This document shows, piece by piece, positions 26,060 to 35,003 of a stretch of 64,000 nucleotides of DNA (position 1 is the stretch's first letter; every line of letters begins with the position of its first letter). Source of the stretch: Halalkalicoccus tibetensis (GTDB lineage: Archaea > Halobacteriota > Halobacteria > Halobacteriales > Halalkalicoccaceae); NCBI RefSeq assembly GCF_037996645.1, contig NZ_JBBMXV010000004.1, positions 459,684 to 523,683 on the forward strand. Reading direction: 5' to 3'. The notes below the pieces were generated by a model that searched no databases, had not been told where the DNA came from, and was given only the letters and a program-made list of their open reading frames with translations. Made by a program: the position numbers and the translations under genes.

Positions 26060-26998
26060 GGTCGAGTCGATCTCCGCCGTCTAGGCTCCATAAACCCCGA
26101 GTTGGATTTTTCAGGTCCATACCATTACGAATAGAGCACCATAGCGAACGTTCGATACGGACGGAACCGCTGTATTCGCCACCTACTGTCGCTTTGCACG
26201 ATACGACGGTGGCTCGAAGACCTGCACTCTGGCGTGCAGGTTCGTCCGTTGACGGGATGACGATGACGGTCGTTGTCGGCGTTCATGACAGCGACCGTGG
26301 GGTTTGAGAACGAGGGATCAGCGCGAGGTTCGGACGACCATACCGATACGGGTCCCCGATCGCTCGTGGCGGGGTCTTCGGGCGGCGCTCCGAACGCCGT
26401 CAACGATAGCTGGTGGAGTGGGACGCCGGAACCCGTTCGATGGAGTGGCCGAATACGAGGTGGTGATCGACCGCGGCGCTGTTCGCTTCGTGTGGCCGAT
26501 CGGCCGTCCCGGTCGTTGCCTTCCACTCACACTGTCGACAGGTGAGTATCGATCTCTCCACACTGGCAGTAAGGGACACGGATGTTATAGAAACACGCCT
26601 GCAGTACTGAAGGCTATTGATAAGGGGGTGGATGGCCACGGCGGTATCGGATACGATGGCCGCGGCCCCGGCTCGTTCGGCGAGCGCGTCGATCCGTGCT
26701 TCCCGGCCGTGACGATGCCGGACCCGACGAAAACGGACATCCGATCGGGATCGATCGACGGGTCCGGTGGGTCGGCACTACCGATGATGGATCGGCCGAC
26801 TGGCGACCCGAACACCCGGACCGACTTCGATACGTCGGCGATGCGGGACGTGCCGATGGACCGAACTGCCGGGCCCGAGGGGACGGCCGGCGCGGGCGCG
26901 TTCTCCTGTTCGACGGACACATCGTACCGACGGGCCACACACTGCCCGCCGACGGCGGTCGGGCGGCCGACTGAGAGGCCCCACGACGGTTCCGGAAG
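26060..26998. other. Stretch of about 940 bases without a supportable gene
   Basis: Several frames are open here on both strands, but all have the arginine/serine/proline-rich composition of shadow frames and none shows a domain. A compact hairpin lies at 26220-26241 (stem acctgcac with gtgcaggt, loop of six). A plus-strand frame at 26696-26974 is somewhat acidic and could be a decayed gene, but it has no recognisable family. The region reads as degraded or non-coding sequence. Confidence 0.5.
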
Positions 26999-27934
26999 TC
27001 AGCCCTCGGTGAGCAGCCCCGCGAGGTCGCCGCCGACGTCCCCGATCGCCTCACGGGCCCGATCGACGTCGCGGAACGTCATGAACCCGTGGACCATGTC
27101 GTCGTAGTTCCTGTAGCGCGTGGGGACCCCGTCGCCGACGAGCCGCTCGGCGTACGCCGTCCCGCCGTCACGGAGCGGGTCGAACCCCGCCGTGACGACC
27201 GTCGTGGGGGCGACGCCGGAGAGGTCACAGGCGTTTGCCGGGTCGGCGTACGGGTTTCGCCTGTGGATCTCGTTCACGTAGTAACAGCGGTTGAACCACT
27301 CCATATCGTCCTCGCCGAGAACGATCCCCGCGTTCTCCCGGACGGATTCCTGGCGTTCCTCGATGCCGACGGCGGGATAGACGAGGGTCTGCTGGGCGAT
27401 CTCGGGGCCATCGCGCTCGGCGGCCATGAGCGCAGCGACGGCAGCGAGGGTTCCCCCGGCCGAATCACCCGCGACCGCGACGGTCCCGGTTCCGTCGACC
27501 GCCTCCGGGTTCGCGGCCGCCCACTCGACGGCGGCATAGGCGTCCTCGACGGCCGCCGGGAACGGGTGTTCGGGCGCGAGCCGGTAATCGACCGAGAGGA
27601 CGCCACAGCCGCTCTCCCGTGTAAGATGCCGACAGAGCCAGTCGTGCGTCTCGATACTCCCGAAAACGAACCCGCCGCCGTGAAAGAACACGACCGTCGG
27701 GACCGGCCCGTCCGCGTCCGGCAGGTAGAGGCGGGCAGTGAGTTCCCCCGCCGGACCGGGGATCCGTCGGTCGACGGTCGCGCCGACGGGCGGCGGGTTC
27801 CGGTTCCTGAGCCACATCGTCGGCCGGGTGAGAAGCCGGAGGAGCTTCACTCCACGGCGACTGTGCGGGAGCGGGAGGCGGTCCTGCCGGTCGACCGCCG
27901 CCTGTGCCTGCGGGTCGATCTCGCCGGCCTGCAT
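26999..27934 (-). CDS. HSL-family alpha/beta hydrolase (acetyl esterase-like)
   Basis: The 311-residue enzyme carries the hormone-sensitive-lipase oxyanion motif HGGGF (residues 85-89) and the nucleophile motif GDSAG (Ser158). A C-terminal TAGFDPLRD/VHGF pair supplies the acid and His of the triad. This family cleaves short-chain acyl esters; the natural substrate is unknown. There is no signal peptide, so it acts in the cytoplasm. The ATG at 27934 precedes a typical EIDPQAQAAVD helix of the family; longer versions have an atypical leader. The 307 bases upstream (27935-28241) show no gene. Confidence 0.85.
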   Translation of the reverse strand: MQAGEIDPQAQAAVDRQDRLPLPHSRRGVKLLRLLTRPTMWLRNRNPPPVGATVDRRIPGPAGELTARLYLPDADGPVPTVVFFHGGGFVFGSIETHDWLCRHLTRESGCGVLSVDYRLAPEHPFPAAVEDAYAAVEWAAANPEAVDGTGTVAVAGDSAGGTLAAVAALMAAERDGPEIAQQTLVYPAVGIEERQESVRENAGIVLGEDDMEWFNRCYYVNEIHRRNPYADPANACDLSGVAPTTVVTAGFDPLRDGGTAYAERLVGDGVPTRYRNYDDMVHGFMTFRDVDRAREAIGDVGGDLAGLLTEG

Positions 27935-28241
27935 GTCGGCTGGTAGATAGACAACCACAAAAACACTCCCGGATCCGGCGAACGTCGGTCCCGATGCCGT
28001 CGTCGGCGGTAGCACCGTGACGGGAAGGGCTGTGAACGCGGGCCCGCTCGGACCACGGCGGCTTCTCGGCTTCGTACTTCAACGACGATTCCGTAGTCGA
28101 TCGGACCACTACCTCTCGCAGTCCCCAACGATTCTAGCGATCGGAGTGAAACACTCCCTTCTCACGCACGCCGTGAACGCGAGCAGGGACCGGAGAGACC
28201 GAAACAGAAAAGCGCCATCGGGGTCGACAGTAACATCTACT

Positions 28242-28997
28242 ATGGAGATCCGCCTGGACGAGATCGATCGGCAGGTCATCTACAGTCTCATGAAGGACTC
28301 CCGCAACACGTCCGCTCCCGACGTCGCCGAGATGGTGAACGTCTCTCCCGGTACGATCCGAAACAGGATCGAACGCCTGGAGAAGGCCGGCGTGATCACC
28401 GGCTACTCCGCTCGCATCGATTTCGAACGTGCCGACGGACAGCTCACGAACCTCTACATCTGTAACGCACCCGTCTCGGAACGCGAGTCGCTCATCGGTC
28501 AGGTCCAGACTATCCCCGGCGTGATCAACGTCCGCGAGCTGATGGCAGGACAGCGAAACCTCCACGTTCTGGCCATCGGCGAGGACACGGCGGATCTCCG
28601 CAGGATCGCGACTGGGATCTCGAAGCTCGGGATCGACATCCAGGAGGAGGATCTCGTCGAGTCCGAGGTCGACCATCCCTACGTTCCGTACGGTCCCGAG
28701 GAGGACGAACGGCGGCGTACACTCTCCGACTTCATGAGTCTGGCAGGCGGATCGGAGATCGTCGAGATCACCGTCCAGGACGAAGCACCCGTCACGGGCT
28801 CCACGGTCGCGGAGGCCGTCGAGGACGGGATCATCGACAATCAGATCCTGCTGATCGCGATCGAGCGTGAAGGTGACATCCTCACTCCACACGGCAACAC
28901 GACCATTCAGGCCAAGGACGTCGTGACGCTGTTCTCACGTGGAGGGGTTGACGAACCGATGCTGACGGGGTTCCGGGGCGACAGCACGCCGGCCTGA
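28242..28997 (+). CDS. Lrp/AsnC-type regulator fused to an RCK_C (TrkA-C) domain
   Basis: The 251-residue protein starts with an AsnC-type winged helix (LDEIDRQVIYSLMKDSRNTS, then VAEMVNVSPGTIRNRIERLE, residues 5-50). The middle part resembles an Lrp-type ligand region. The last 75 or so residues (SEIVEITVQDEAPVTGSTVA to DVVTLFSRGG) form an RCK_C domain like the one in TrkA and KtrA. RCK_C domains bind small ligands, in several bacteria cyclic di-AMP. It therefore probably couples an ion- or nucleotide-type signal to transcription. It stands at the edge of a cluster of K+ and amino-acid transport genes, its likely targets (inference). Confidence 0.85.
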   Translation: MEIRLDEIDRQVIYSLMKDSRNTSAPDVAEMVNVSPGTIRNRIERLEKAGVITGYSARIDFERADGQLTNLYICNAPVSERESLIGQVQTIPGVINVRELMAGQRNLHVLAIGEDTADLRRIATGISKLGIDIQEEDLVESEVDHPYVPYGPEEDERRRTLSDFMSLAGGSEIVEITVQDEAPVTGSTVAEAVEDGIIDNQILLIAIEREGDILTPHGNTTIQAKDVVTLFSRGGVDEPMLTGFRGDSTPA

Positions 28998-29015
28998 TCG
29001 GACGGGGCTCCCCGC

Positions 29016-29213
29016 TCAGACCGACCGATCGAGAACGCGAAAGGCGGCCCAGATCACCCAGACCCAGACGACGACCCCGACGACGACGAGCTCCTGGCGG
29101 ATCAAGAGGTCGCCCGTGATCTGCAGCGTGAAGTATTCCAGGGCGCCATAGAGAGCTATCACCGCAAGAACGTCCCAGATGGAACGTGGGTCCCTGATGC
29201 GTGGATGTCTCAT
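29016..29213 (-). CDS. Small membrane protein, 65 residues
   Basis: Two hydrophobic helices (about residues 13-31 and 40-58, including VVVGVVVWVWVIWAAF) are flanked by basic ends. It converges with the Lrp/RCK_C regulator gene. The family is unknown. The start ATG follows an open upstream region (29214-29300) that could carry a promoter. Confidence 0.55.
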   Translation of the reverse strand: MRHPRIRDPRSIWDVLAVIALYGALEYFTLQITGDLLIRQELVVVGVVVWVWVIWAAFRVLDRSV

Positions 29214-29437
29214 TGAACGGTCGTCTCGTTAGCTCCAAAGCGTGTGGTCTCACTCCGTTTCCCGACTCGCCTTCCCCGAGTACGCTACTTCCGGTCCCCG
29301 TAACCGGTTTACGGTTGCAACATACAAATAGGCATTTGCTATTCATACCGTAAAAGCACGAGGGTAATACTCAGCCAAGCCGAACTCTATCGGTGTATTT
29401 ATCTGACTGTGCCCATCCCTTTCGAGTACGGCAGTCG

Positions 29438-29477
29438 AGTAATCCGATATCAGACGGGCCGTAGTAATCCGTGATAC
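29438..29477 (+). promoter_or_regulatory. Repeated motif upstream of the APC-Usp permease gene
   Basis: Two direct copies of agtaatccg occur at 29438-29446 and 29463-29471, 25 bases apart. The second extends to taatccgtgatac, which matches 12 of 13 bases of a minus-strand motif in front of the usp-trkA-trkH operon (37786-37798). This is a candidate shared operator. Confidence 0.35.
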
Positions 29478-29481
29478 AACA

Positions 29482-31803
29482 ATGAGTAGTAGTGATCAGG
29501 AACTCGCACGTGATCTTGGCTTCTTGGAGGCGTATACCCTCGGATTAGGGACGATGATCGGAGCGGGGATCTTCGTTCTCCCGGGGATCGTCGCCGAAAG
29601 CGCCGGTCCGGCGAGCATGGTTTCGTTCACGCTCGGCGGTGTCGTTGCGCTCCTGGCGGCCCTCTCGCTTTCGGAACTGGCGACCGGGATGCCGAAAGCC
29701 GGGGGTAGCTACTACTACGTGAACCACGCCCTCGGGAGTTTCTTCGGGACCATCGTCGGGTGGGGGATGTGGGCCGGCCTGATGTTCGCGACGGCCTTCT
29801 ACATGCTCGGCTTCGGCCAGTACCTCACCAACCAGCCCTCCGATGCGCTCATCGTCGTCGCCGCGGGGCTGGTGATGGCCTCGCTCCTCGTCGCGGTCAA
29901 CTACCGGGGGGTCAAGGAGACGGGCTCGCTCCAGAACGTCATCGTTCTCGTGCTCATCTGTCTGATCGGCGCGTTCATCGTCGTCGGTCTCGTCCGGATC
30001 AACACCGACCTGCTCACGCCCTTCGCACCGGCCGGCTGGGGCGCGGTCGGTGCGACCACCGGAACGGTGTTCGTGACGTTCATCGGCTTCGAGGTCATCG
30101 CGACCAGCGCCGAGGAGATCAAGGACCCCGGACGGAACCTCCCGCTGTCGATGATCGCCGCGGTCGTGACGCCGACGTTGCTCTACGTCCTCGTCATGCT
30201 CGTGAGCACGGGTCTCCTCCCGGTTCCGGACCTGGCCGGCTCGGACGTGCCCGTTGCGGACGTCGCCGCCGAGGCAGTGGGGGTGTTCGGTGCGCTCAGC
30301 GTCGCCGGTTACAGTCTGGAGCTGGCGACGGTCGGATCGGTCATCATGATCGCTGGCGCGATCCTCGCGACGGTCTCTTCGGCGAACGCCTCGATCCTGT
30401 CCGCGGCCCGCGTCAACTTCGCCATGGGCCGCGATCGCATCCTCACCAACTGGCTCAACCAGATCCACGAGCAGTACCGGACGCCGTATCGAGCCATCGT
30501 CGCGACCGGTGCGCTCATCCTCCTGTTGATCGCAAGCCCGTTGCCGATCGACACGCTCGCCGACGTCGCGAGTTTCATGTTCCTCATCACGTACGCGCTC
30601 GTCCACATCGCGGTGATCGTTCTGCGCCGGGCCGACCCCGACGAGTACGAGCCGGACTTCCGGATCCCAGCCGTCCTCTACCCGGTCGTTCCGATAGTGG
30701 GCTCCCTGGCCTGTCTCGTCATCATGGTCCAGATGGCGTGGGTCGTGCAGGCGATCGGCCTCGGGATCGTCGGTGCCGGCGTCCTCTGGTATCAGTTCTA
30801 CGCCAAGGACAAGGCGATCGCGACGAGCCTGGTCGGGGAAGCTATCGCGGAGCAACCCAGCCGACCGCCGGCCGACGAGCAGCTCTATCGCGTGGTCGTT
30901 CCGGTCGCGAACCCGGAGACACAGCGCCATCTCCTTCGGCTGGCGGCGGCCAGTGCACGGGAAAGCGCGAACTCGGAGGGGATCGACCGCGCGGAGATCG
31001 TCGCGGTCAACATCACCGAGGTCCCACCCCAGACGTCGCTCGAACAGATCGAGTTCGAGGAGGAACGCGTCGAACGGCAGAGTGCCCTCCTCGAAGGGGC
31101 GAGGGACAGCGGCGAGGAGTTCGACGTCGGTATCCGAACCCGTGCGATCGCCGGCCGCGACATCGGCAGCACGATCCTCACCGTCATCGACGAGGAGGAC
31201 GCCGACGAAGTCCTCCTCGGCTGGGATGCACACCGCTCCCGGCGTGAGCATCTCTTCGGCTCGAACCTCGATCCGATCATGGGGCGGGCGCCCTGTGAAG
31301 TGACGTTCGTGCAGTACGGAAGCGATCGGATCGGGGACGTCGTCGTGCTGGTCAGCGGCGGGCCCCACACTCCGGCCGCCGTCAGACGCGGTGCCGAGTT
31401 CGCGGCTAGCGAACCCGACGCGACGCTGACGCTGCTCAACATCCAGCGCCCTGCCGAAACGAACGAGGCTGCCGACGAGGACGCATCCGAACCGCTCGAC
31501 CCGATCGCGGAAGGGGAGTCCGTCATCGAACGGATCGCAACGGAGGCGGGACTCTCCGCGGACGAGTATACGACCCGGGTCGAGGTGAACGAGGACATCG
31601 AAGCGGGGATCCTCGGGTCGGTCAACGATTACGAGACGATCTGTGTCGGGACGACGCGCGACGGCGTCATCTCACAGGCGATCTCGGGAGCGATTCCCGA
31701 ACGGATCGGACGGGAGGCGACGGGTACGGTCGCGATGGTTCGCGGCGAGGAGACCTCCCCGCGGTCGATCCGGGAGGGACTCATCGAACGGCTGAGCTCC
31801 TGA
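29482..31803 (+). CDS. APC amino-acid permease fused to two universal stress domains
   Basis: The 773-residue protein joins a 12-helix APC transporter (residues about 1-450) to two Usp-like domains (about 469-605 and 613-760). The transporter part has the family entry motif GLGTMIGAGIFVLPG and the FIGFEVIATSAEEIKDPGRN loop. APC carriers import amino acids or amines by proton or sodium coupling. The Usp tails are Rossmann-like and can bind ATP or AMP-type nucleotides, so they probably gate or tune transport in the cytoplasm. A second protein of the same layout is encoded at 38566. The Lrp/RCK_C regulator lies just upstream. Confidence 0.88.
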   Translation: MSSSDQELARDLGFLEAYTLGLGTMIGAGIFVLPGIVAESAGPASMVSFTLGGVVALLAALSLSELATGMPKAGGSYYYVNHALGSFFGTIVGWGMWAGLMFATAFYMLGFGQYLTNQPSDALIVVAAGLVMASLLVAVNYRGVKETGSLQNVIVLVLICLIGAFIVVGLVRINTDLLTPFAPAGWGAVGATTGTVFVTFIGFEVIATSAEEIKDPGRNLPLSMIAAVVTPTLLYVLVMLVSTGLLPVPDLAGSDVPVADVAAEAVGVFGALSVAGYSLELATVGSVIMIAGAILATVSSANASILSAARVNFAMGRDRILTNWLNQIHEQYRTPYRAIVATGALILLLIASPLPIDTLADVASFMFLITYALVHIAVIVLRRADPDEYEPDFRIPAVLYPVVPIVGSLACLVIMVQMAWVVQAIGLGIVGAGVLWYQFYAKDKAIATSLVGEAIAEQPSRPPADEQLYRVVVPVANPETQRHLLRLAAASARESANSEGIDRAEIVAVNITEVPPQTSLEQIEFEEERVERQSALLEGARDSGEEFDVGIRTRAIAGRDIGSTILTVIDEEDADEVLLGWDAHRSRREHLFGSNLDPIMGRAPCEVTFVQYGSDRIGDVVVLVSGGPHTPAAVRRGAEFAASEPDATLTLLNIQRPAETNEAADEDASEPLDPIAEGESVIERIATEAGLSADEYTTRVEVNEDIEAGILGSVNDYETICVGTTRDGVISQAISGAIPERIGREATGTVAMVRGEETSPRSIREGLIERLSS

Positions 31804-31891
31804 GCCCACCGGACGCTTACAGTGCTGTCCGTCCGGCAACTACAGTCGAAAAGAAGGAACGGTGGCCCGCTATCGGCGGCTCGACGCCCCG

Positions 31892-33226
31892 TTATACGGC
31901 TTCCGTCACCGCATCGAGGACCTCCGTATCCACGAAAATCACCAAGTGATCACCCTGCCGGACTACTGTATCGCCGCGCGGCGTCACGAACTTGCCGTCT
32001 CTGGAGATCGCACCGATCACGACCCGTTGTGGGAGATCGGTCATGGCGTCGGCGATCTCTCGGTCGACCAGTACGGATTCACGCCCGATTCCTACCTCTA
32101 CGACCTCCGCGCGGTCGTGTTCGAGCATCGCGATCTTCTTGGTTCGATCGTGCCGAGTAAACTGAATGATCTCTTCGGCCGCTTCCTCAAGCGGACTAAT
32201 CGCGACGTCGATCCCGACCTGTTCGAAGAGGTCCGCGTAGTCCGTCGATTCAATGACAGCGACCGTCCGATCGACCCCGAGGTGGGTCGCCAGTATGCAC
32301 ATCAGCAGGTTCTGCTCGTCCCGACCCATCGTGGCGACCAGGAGGTCCGCCCTCCCGATGTGCTCGCGTTTGAGAAAGTCTAGATCAGTTGCGCTTCTCT
32401 CCAAGACCGTCGTTTTCGGAAGCGCCTCGGCGATCGCACGTGCCCGGGCGGGATCACGCTCGATCAGCTGAGGGCGATACCCATGCTCCTCGAAAATCCG
32501 GGCGGTCTGAAAGCCGATCTCGCTTCCACCCACGATGACTATGTTCTCGAGGGACTCTCCCGCCTTCTGTCCGATCTCCTCCGAGAAACGTCTGATGGCG
32601 TCCGGGGCGCCGATCGTGACGATCCTATCACCGGATCGTAAGACGGTGTCCCCCTTCGGAACGAGCAGATCATCGTCCCGAAAGACTGCTGCGAACCTGA
32701 GGGCGTCATATCGATCCACGTCCCGAATCGATCGACCATCAAGCGGGCTTGTAGACGAGATATCGAACTCCGCCATCCGAACCACGCCCCCTGCGAACGA
32801 ATTGACGTCATGAGCGCTCGGTAGCCCGGAAACACGGAAGATCGACTCGGCCGTCAACAGGTCGGTACTTATCAGGAGGTCGACGCCGAACGCCCCTTCT
32901 AAGCGAGTCCACGTCCGCAGGAAGTTTCGATGTTTGACACGCCCGATGGTGAATATGTCCCCGATCGCTTTGGCGATGTTACAGACGACGATGTTCGCCT
33001 CGTCGATGTCGGTACAGGCGATCACCATCTCCGCTTCGGCGATTCTCGCCTCTTCGAGGATTTGAAGGTCGGTCCCATCCCCCTGAACCGCTAATACGTC
33101 CATTGAATACGTCAGATCCTCGACCTTCTCGCCGTCCCGATCCACGACGACGACCTGATGGACTTCCGCGAGATCGTCCGCGATTGCCCATCCGACTTCG
33201 CCGGCTCCAACGATGATCACGTGCAT
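31892..33226 (-). CDS. trkA: TrkA: NAD-binding subunit of a K+ uptake system
   Basis: The 444-residue protein has the double TrkA layout: TrkA_N (HVIIVGAGEVGWAIADDLA), RCK_C, a second TrkA_N (NIVIVGGSEIGFQTARIFEE) and a second RCK_C. It forms the cytoplasmic ring that controls TrkH in response to nucleotides. The start at 33226 was chosen because the Rossmann strand begins there. It is divergent from the trkH at 33392, with the promoter region of both between them. Base composition here and in that trkH looks less GC-rich than in the second Trk set downstream. Confidence 0.9.
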   Translation of the reverse strand: MHVIIVGAGEVGWAIADDLAEVHQVVVVDRDGEKVEDLTYSMDVLAVQGDGTDLQILEEARIAEAEMVIACTDIDEANIVVCNIAKAIGDIFTIGRVKHRNFLRTWTRLEGAFGVDLLISTDLLTAESIFRVSGLPSAHDVNSFAGGVVRMAEFDISSTSPLDGRSIRDVDRYDALRFAAVFRDDDLLVPKGDTVLRSGDRIVTIGAPDAIRRFSEEIGQKAGESLENIVIVGGSEIGFQTARIFEEHGYRPQLIERDPARARAIAEALPKTTVLERSATDLDFLKREHIGRADLLVATMGRDEQNLLMCILATHLGVDRTVAVIESTDYADLFEQVGIDVAISPLEEAAEEIIQFTRHDRTKKIAMLEHDRAEVVEVGIGRESVLVDREIADAMTDLPQRVVIGAISRDGKFVTPRGDTVVRQGDHLVIFVDTEVLDAVTEAV

Positions 33227-33378
33227 GTAGATCCCTCGCAGTTCATTGGAGCGTAATCGCACAGGAGAACTGAAGTGTATTCCGGAACCTGTAATCTCCT
33301 TATAACTCTACTGCGTACTACGTATCTCATAGCGGTGATTTATGAACGCCCGGAACGAATCGCCGCTACTGATGGAAC

Positions 33379-33385
33379 GGAGGAG
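33379..33385 (+). promoter_or_regulatory. Shine-Dalgarno site of trkH
   Basis: ggaggag lies six bases before the ATG at 33392. This decides the start over the in-frame upstream ATG at 33275 and shows that this transcript has a leader, unlike most genes nearby. Confidence 0.55.
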
Positions 33386-33391
33386 ACGTAC

Positions 33392-34924
33392 ATGAGATGG
33401 CTCGTCGACTGGCGCTCGAGTGTTAGTCTTTTGGGGACCGTCATCAAGTACCTCGCCCTGTCGATGACGATCCCGCTCTTCATCGCGATGTTTTATCAGG
33501 AAGACGTCTGGGTGTTTCTCCTCTCGATCCTCGTTACTGTCGGGCTCGGTTTCACCCTGGAGCGGCTGGAACCCGAACCCGATCTAGGTCCTCGTGAGGC
33601 ACTCGTAGTAGTCTCGTTGGCGTGGCTCGGGGCCGCAATCATCGGTACCATTCCGTATCTCCTTGCGGGCTATGGCACCGCATCGACGCTCGCTCATCCG
33701 GTCAATGCCTTTTTCGAGTCGACCAGTGGCTTCACGACGACGGGTGCGACCGTCATGGGCGAAATCAGTCTTGATCGTCACTCCCACGCGTTGCTCATGT
33801 GGCGCCAGCTCACCCAATGGCTCGGCGGAATGGGGATCATCGTCCTCATGATCGCTATTCTCCCGGAACTGTCCGTTAACGGCGCTCAGCTGATGAGTTC
33901 CGAGGCGCCCGGTCCCGAACTCCAGAAACTGACGCCGAAAATCGCGGAAACCGCTCGTGCCCTCTGGCTCGTGTATTTCGGATTCACCGTTCTCTATATT
34001 CTGCTCCTCTATGGACTGCATGTGGCAGGTCTGGCGCCGAACATGGACCTGTATAACGCTGTTGCCCACGGCTTTACGACCCTGCCGACAGGTGGTTTCT
34101 CCCCACAAGCTGATAGTATCGCTGCGTTCTCTGCGGCCGTTCAGTGGGTCGTAATCCCGTTTATGGTCGTTGCGGGAGTGAACTTTGCACTGTTCTGGCG
34201 TGTCCTTCAGGGCGAAGCCCGAGCCATCGTTCGGGACTCCGAGTTTCGGACGTATGCCGGCGCGATAGCCGTCTTGATCGCGGTTCTGTCAGTGGTCCTG
34301 TTCCGCGGTGCCGCCCCAGTACTCGAGATCGGTGGTGCCACCGAAGGGGTAACCGAGAACACCCTCCGGCAGGCGGCATTTCAGATCGGGTCGCTCATGA
34401 ACTCTACAGGGTACGCAACGAGCGATTTCGCACACTGGGATACGAACGCTCAGATGATACTGCTCTTTACCATGTTTATCGGTGGATCCGCCGGTTCGAC
34501 CGGTGGGGGGATCAAGGTCATTCGGTGGCTGATCATCCTCAAAACAGTCCGACGTGAGCTGTTTGTCGCCGCAAACCCTGACACCGTTCGACCCGTTCGA
34601 TTGGCCAACCGTACTGTCGACGAGGACGCGATCAAGGGGATCTTCGCCTTCACGCTGATGTATCTCATGCTGTTTGCCGTTGCTGCGGTACTCCTCGCGC
34701 TCGATTCGGCCCGGATCGGCTACGACCTCACTGCTCTTGAGGCGATCAGCGCCTCGCTCGCGACTCTCGGAAACATCGGACCCGGGTTCGGATCGCTCGG
34801 CCCGTTCGGGAGCTATCTGGAGTTCTCCAACGTCTCGAAGCTGCTGATGGTCTTCCTCATGTGGGTCGGCCGTCTCGAGATCGTTCCCGTTCTCGCGCTC
34901 TTCGTCACGGGTCTGGAACGCTGA
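33392..34924 (+). CDS. trkH: TrkH: membrane subunit of a K+ uptake system
   Basis: The 510-residue membrane protein shows the four pore-loop repeats of the Trk/Ktr family, each with its filter Gly: STSGFTTTGATV, TTLPTGGFSP, NSTGYATSD and ATLGNIGPGFG. It conducts K+ into the cell together with TrkA, whose gene is divergent and adjacent. K+ is the main osmolyte of haloarchaea, so such systems are central to salt adaptation. It converges with the second trkH gene at 35004. Confidence 0.92.
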   Translation: MRWLVDWRSSVSLLGTVIKYLALSMTIPLFIAMFYQEDVWVFLLSILVTVGLGFTLERLEPEPDLGPREALVVVSLAWLGAAIIGTIPYLLAGYGTASTLAHPVNAFFESTSGFTTTGATVMGEISLDRHSHALLMWRQLTQWLGGMGIIVLMIAILPELSVNGAQLMSSEAPGPELQKLTPKIAETARALWLVYFGFTVLYILLLYGLHVAGLAPNMDLYNAVAHGFTTLPTGGFSPQADSIAAFSAAVQWVVIPFMVVAGVNFALFWRVLQGEARAIVRDSEFRTYAGAIAVLIAVLSVVLFRGAAPVLEIGGATEGVTENTLRQAAFQIGSLMNSTGYATSDFAHWDTNAQMILLFTMFIGGSAGSTGGGIKVIRWLIILKTVRRELFVAANPDTVRPVRLANRTVDEDAIKGIFAFTLMYLMLFAVAAVLLALDSARIGYDLTALEAISASLATLGNIGPGFGSLGPFGSYLEFSNVSKLLMVFLMWVGRLEIVPVLALFVTGLER

Positions 34925-35003
34925 TCTTCCCGGTAGAGATCGTAAGCGAGCAGTATCCCCGCTTGCCGTCTGTAGCGAGGTCTCGGGGATCCTATCGCGA
35001 AAG

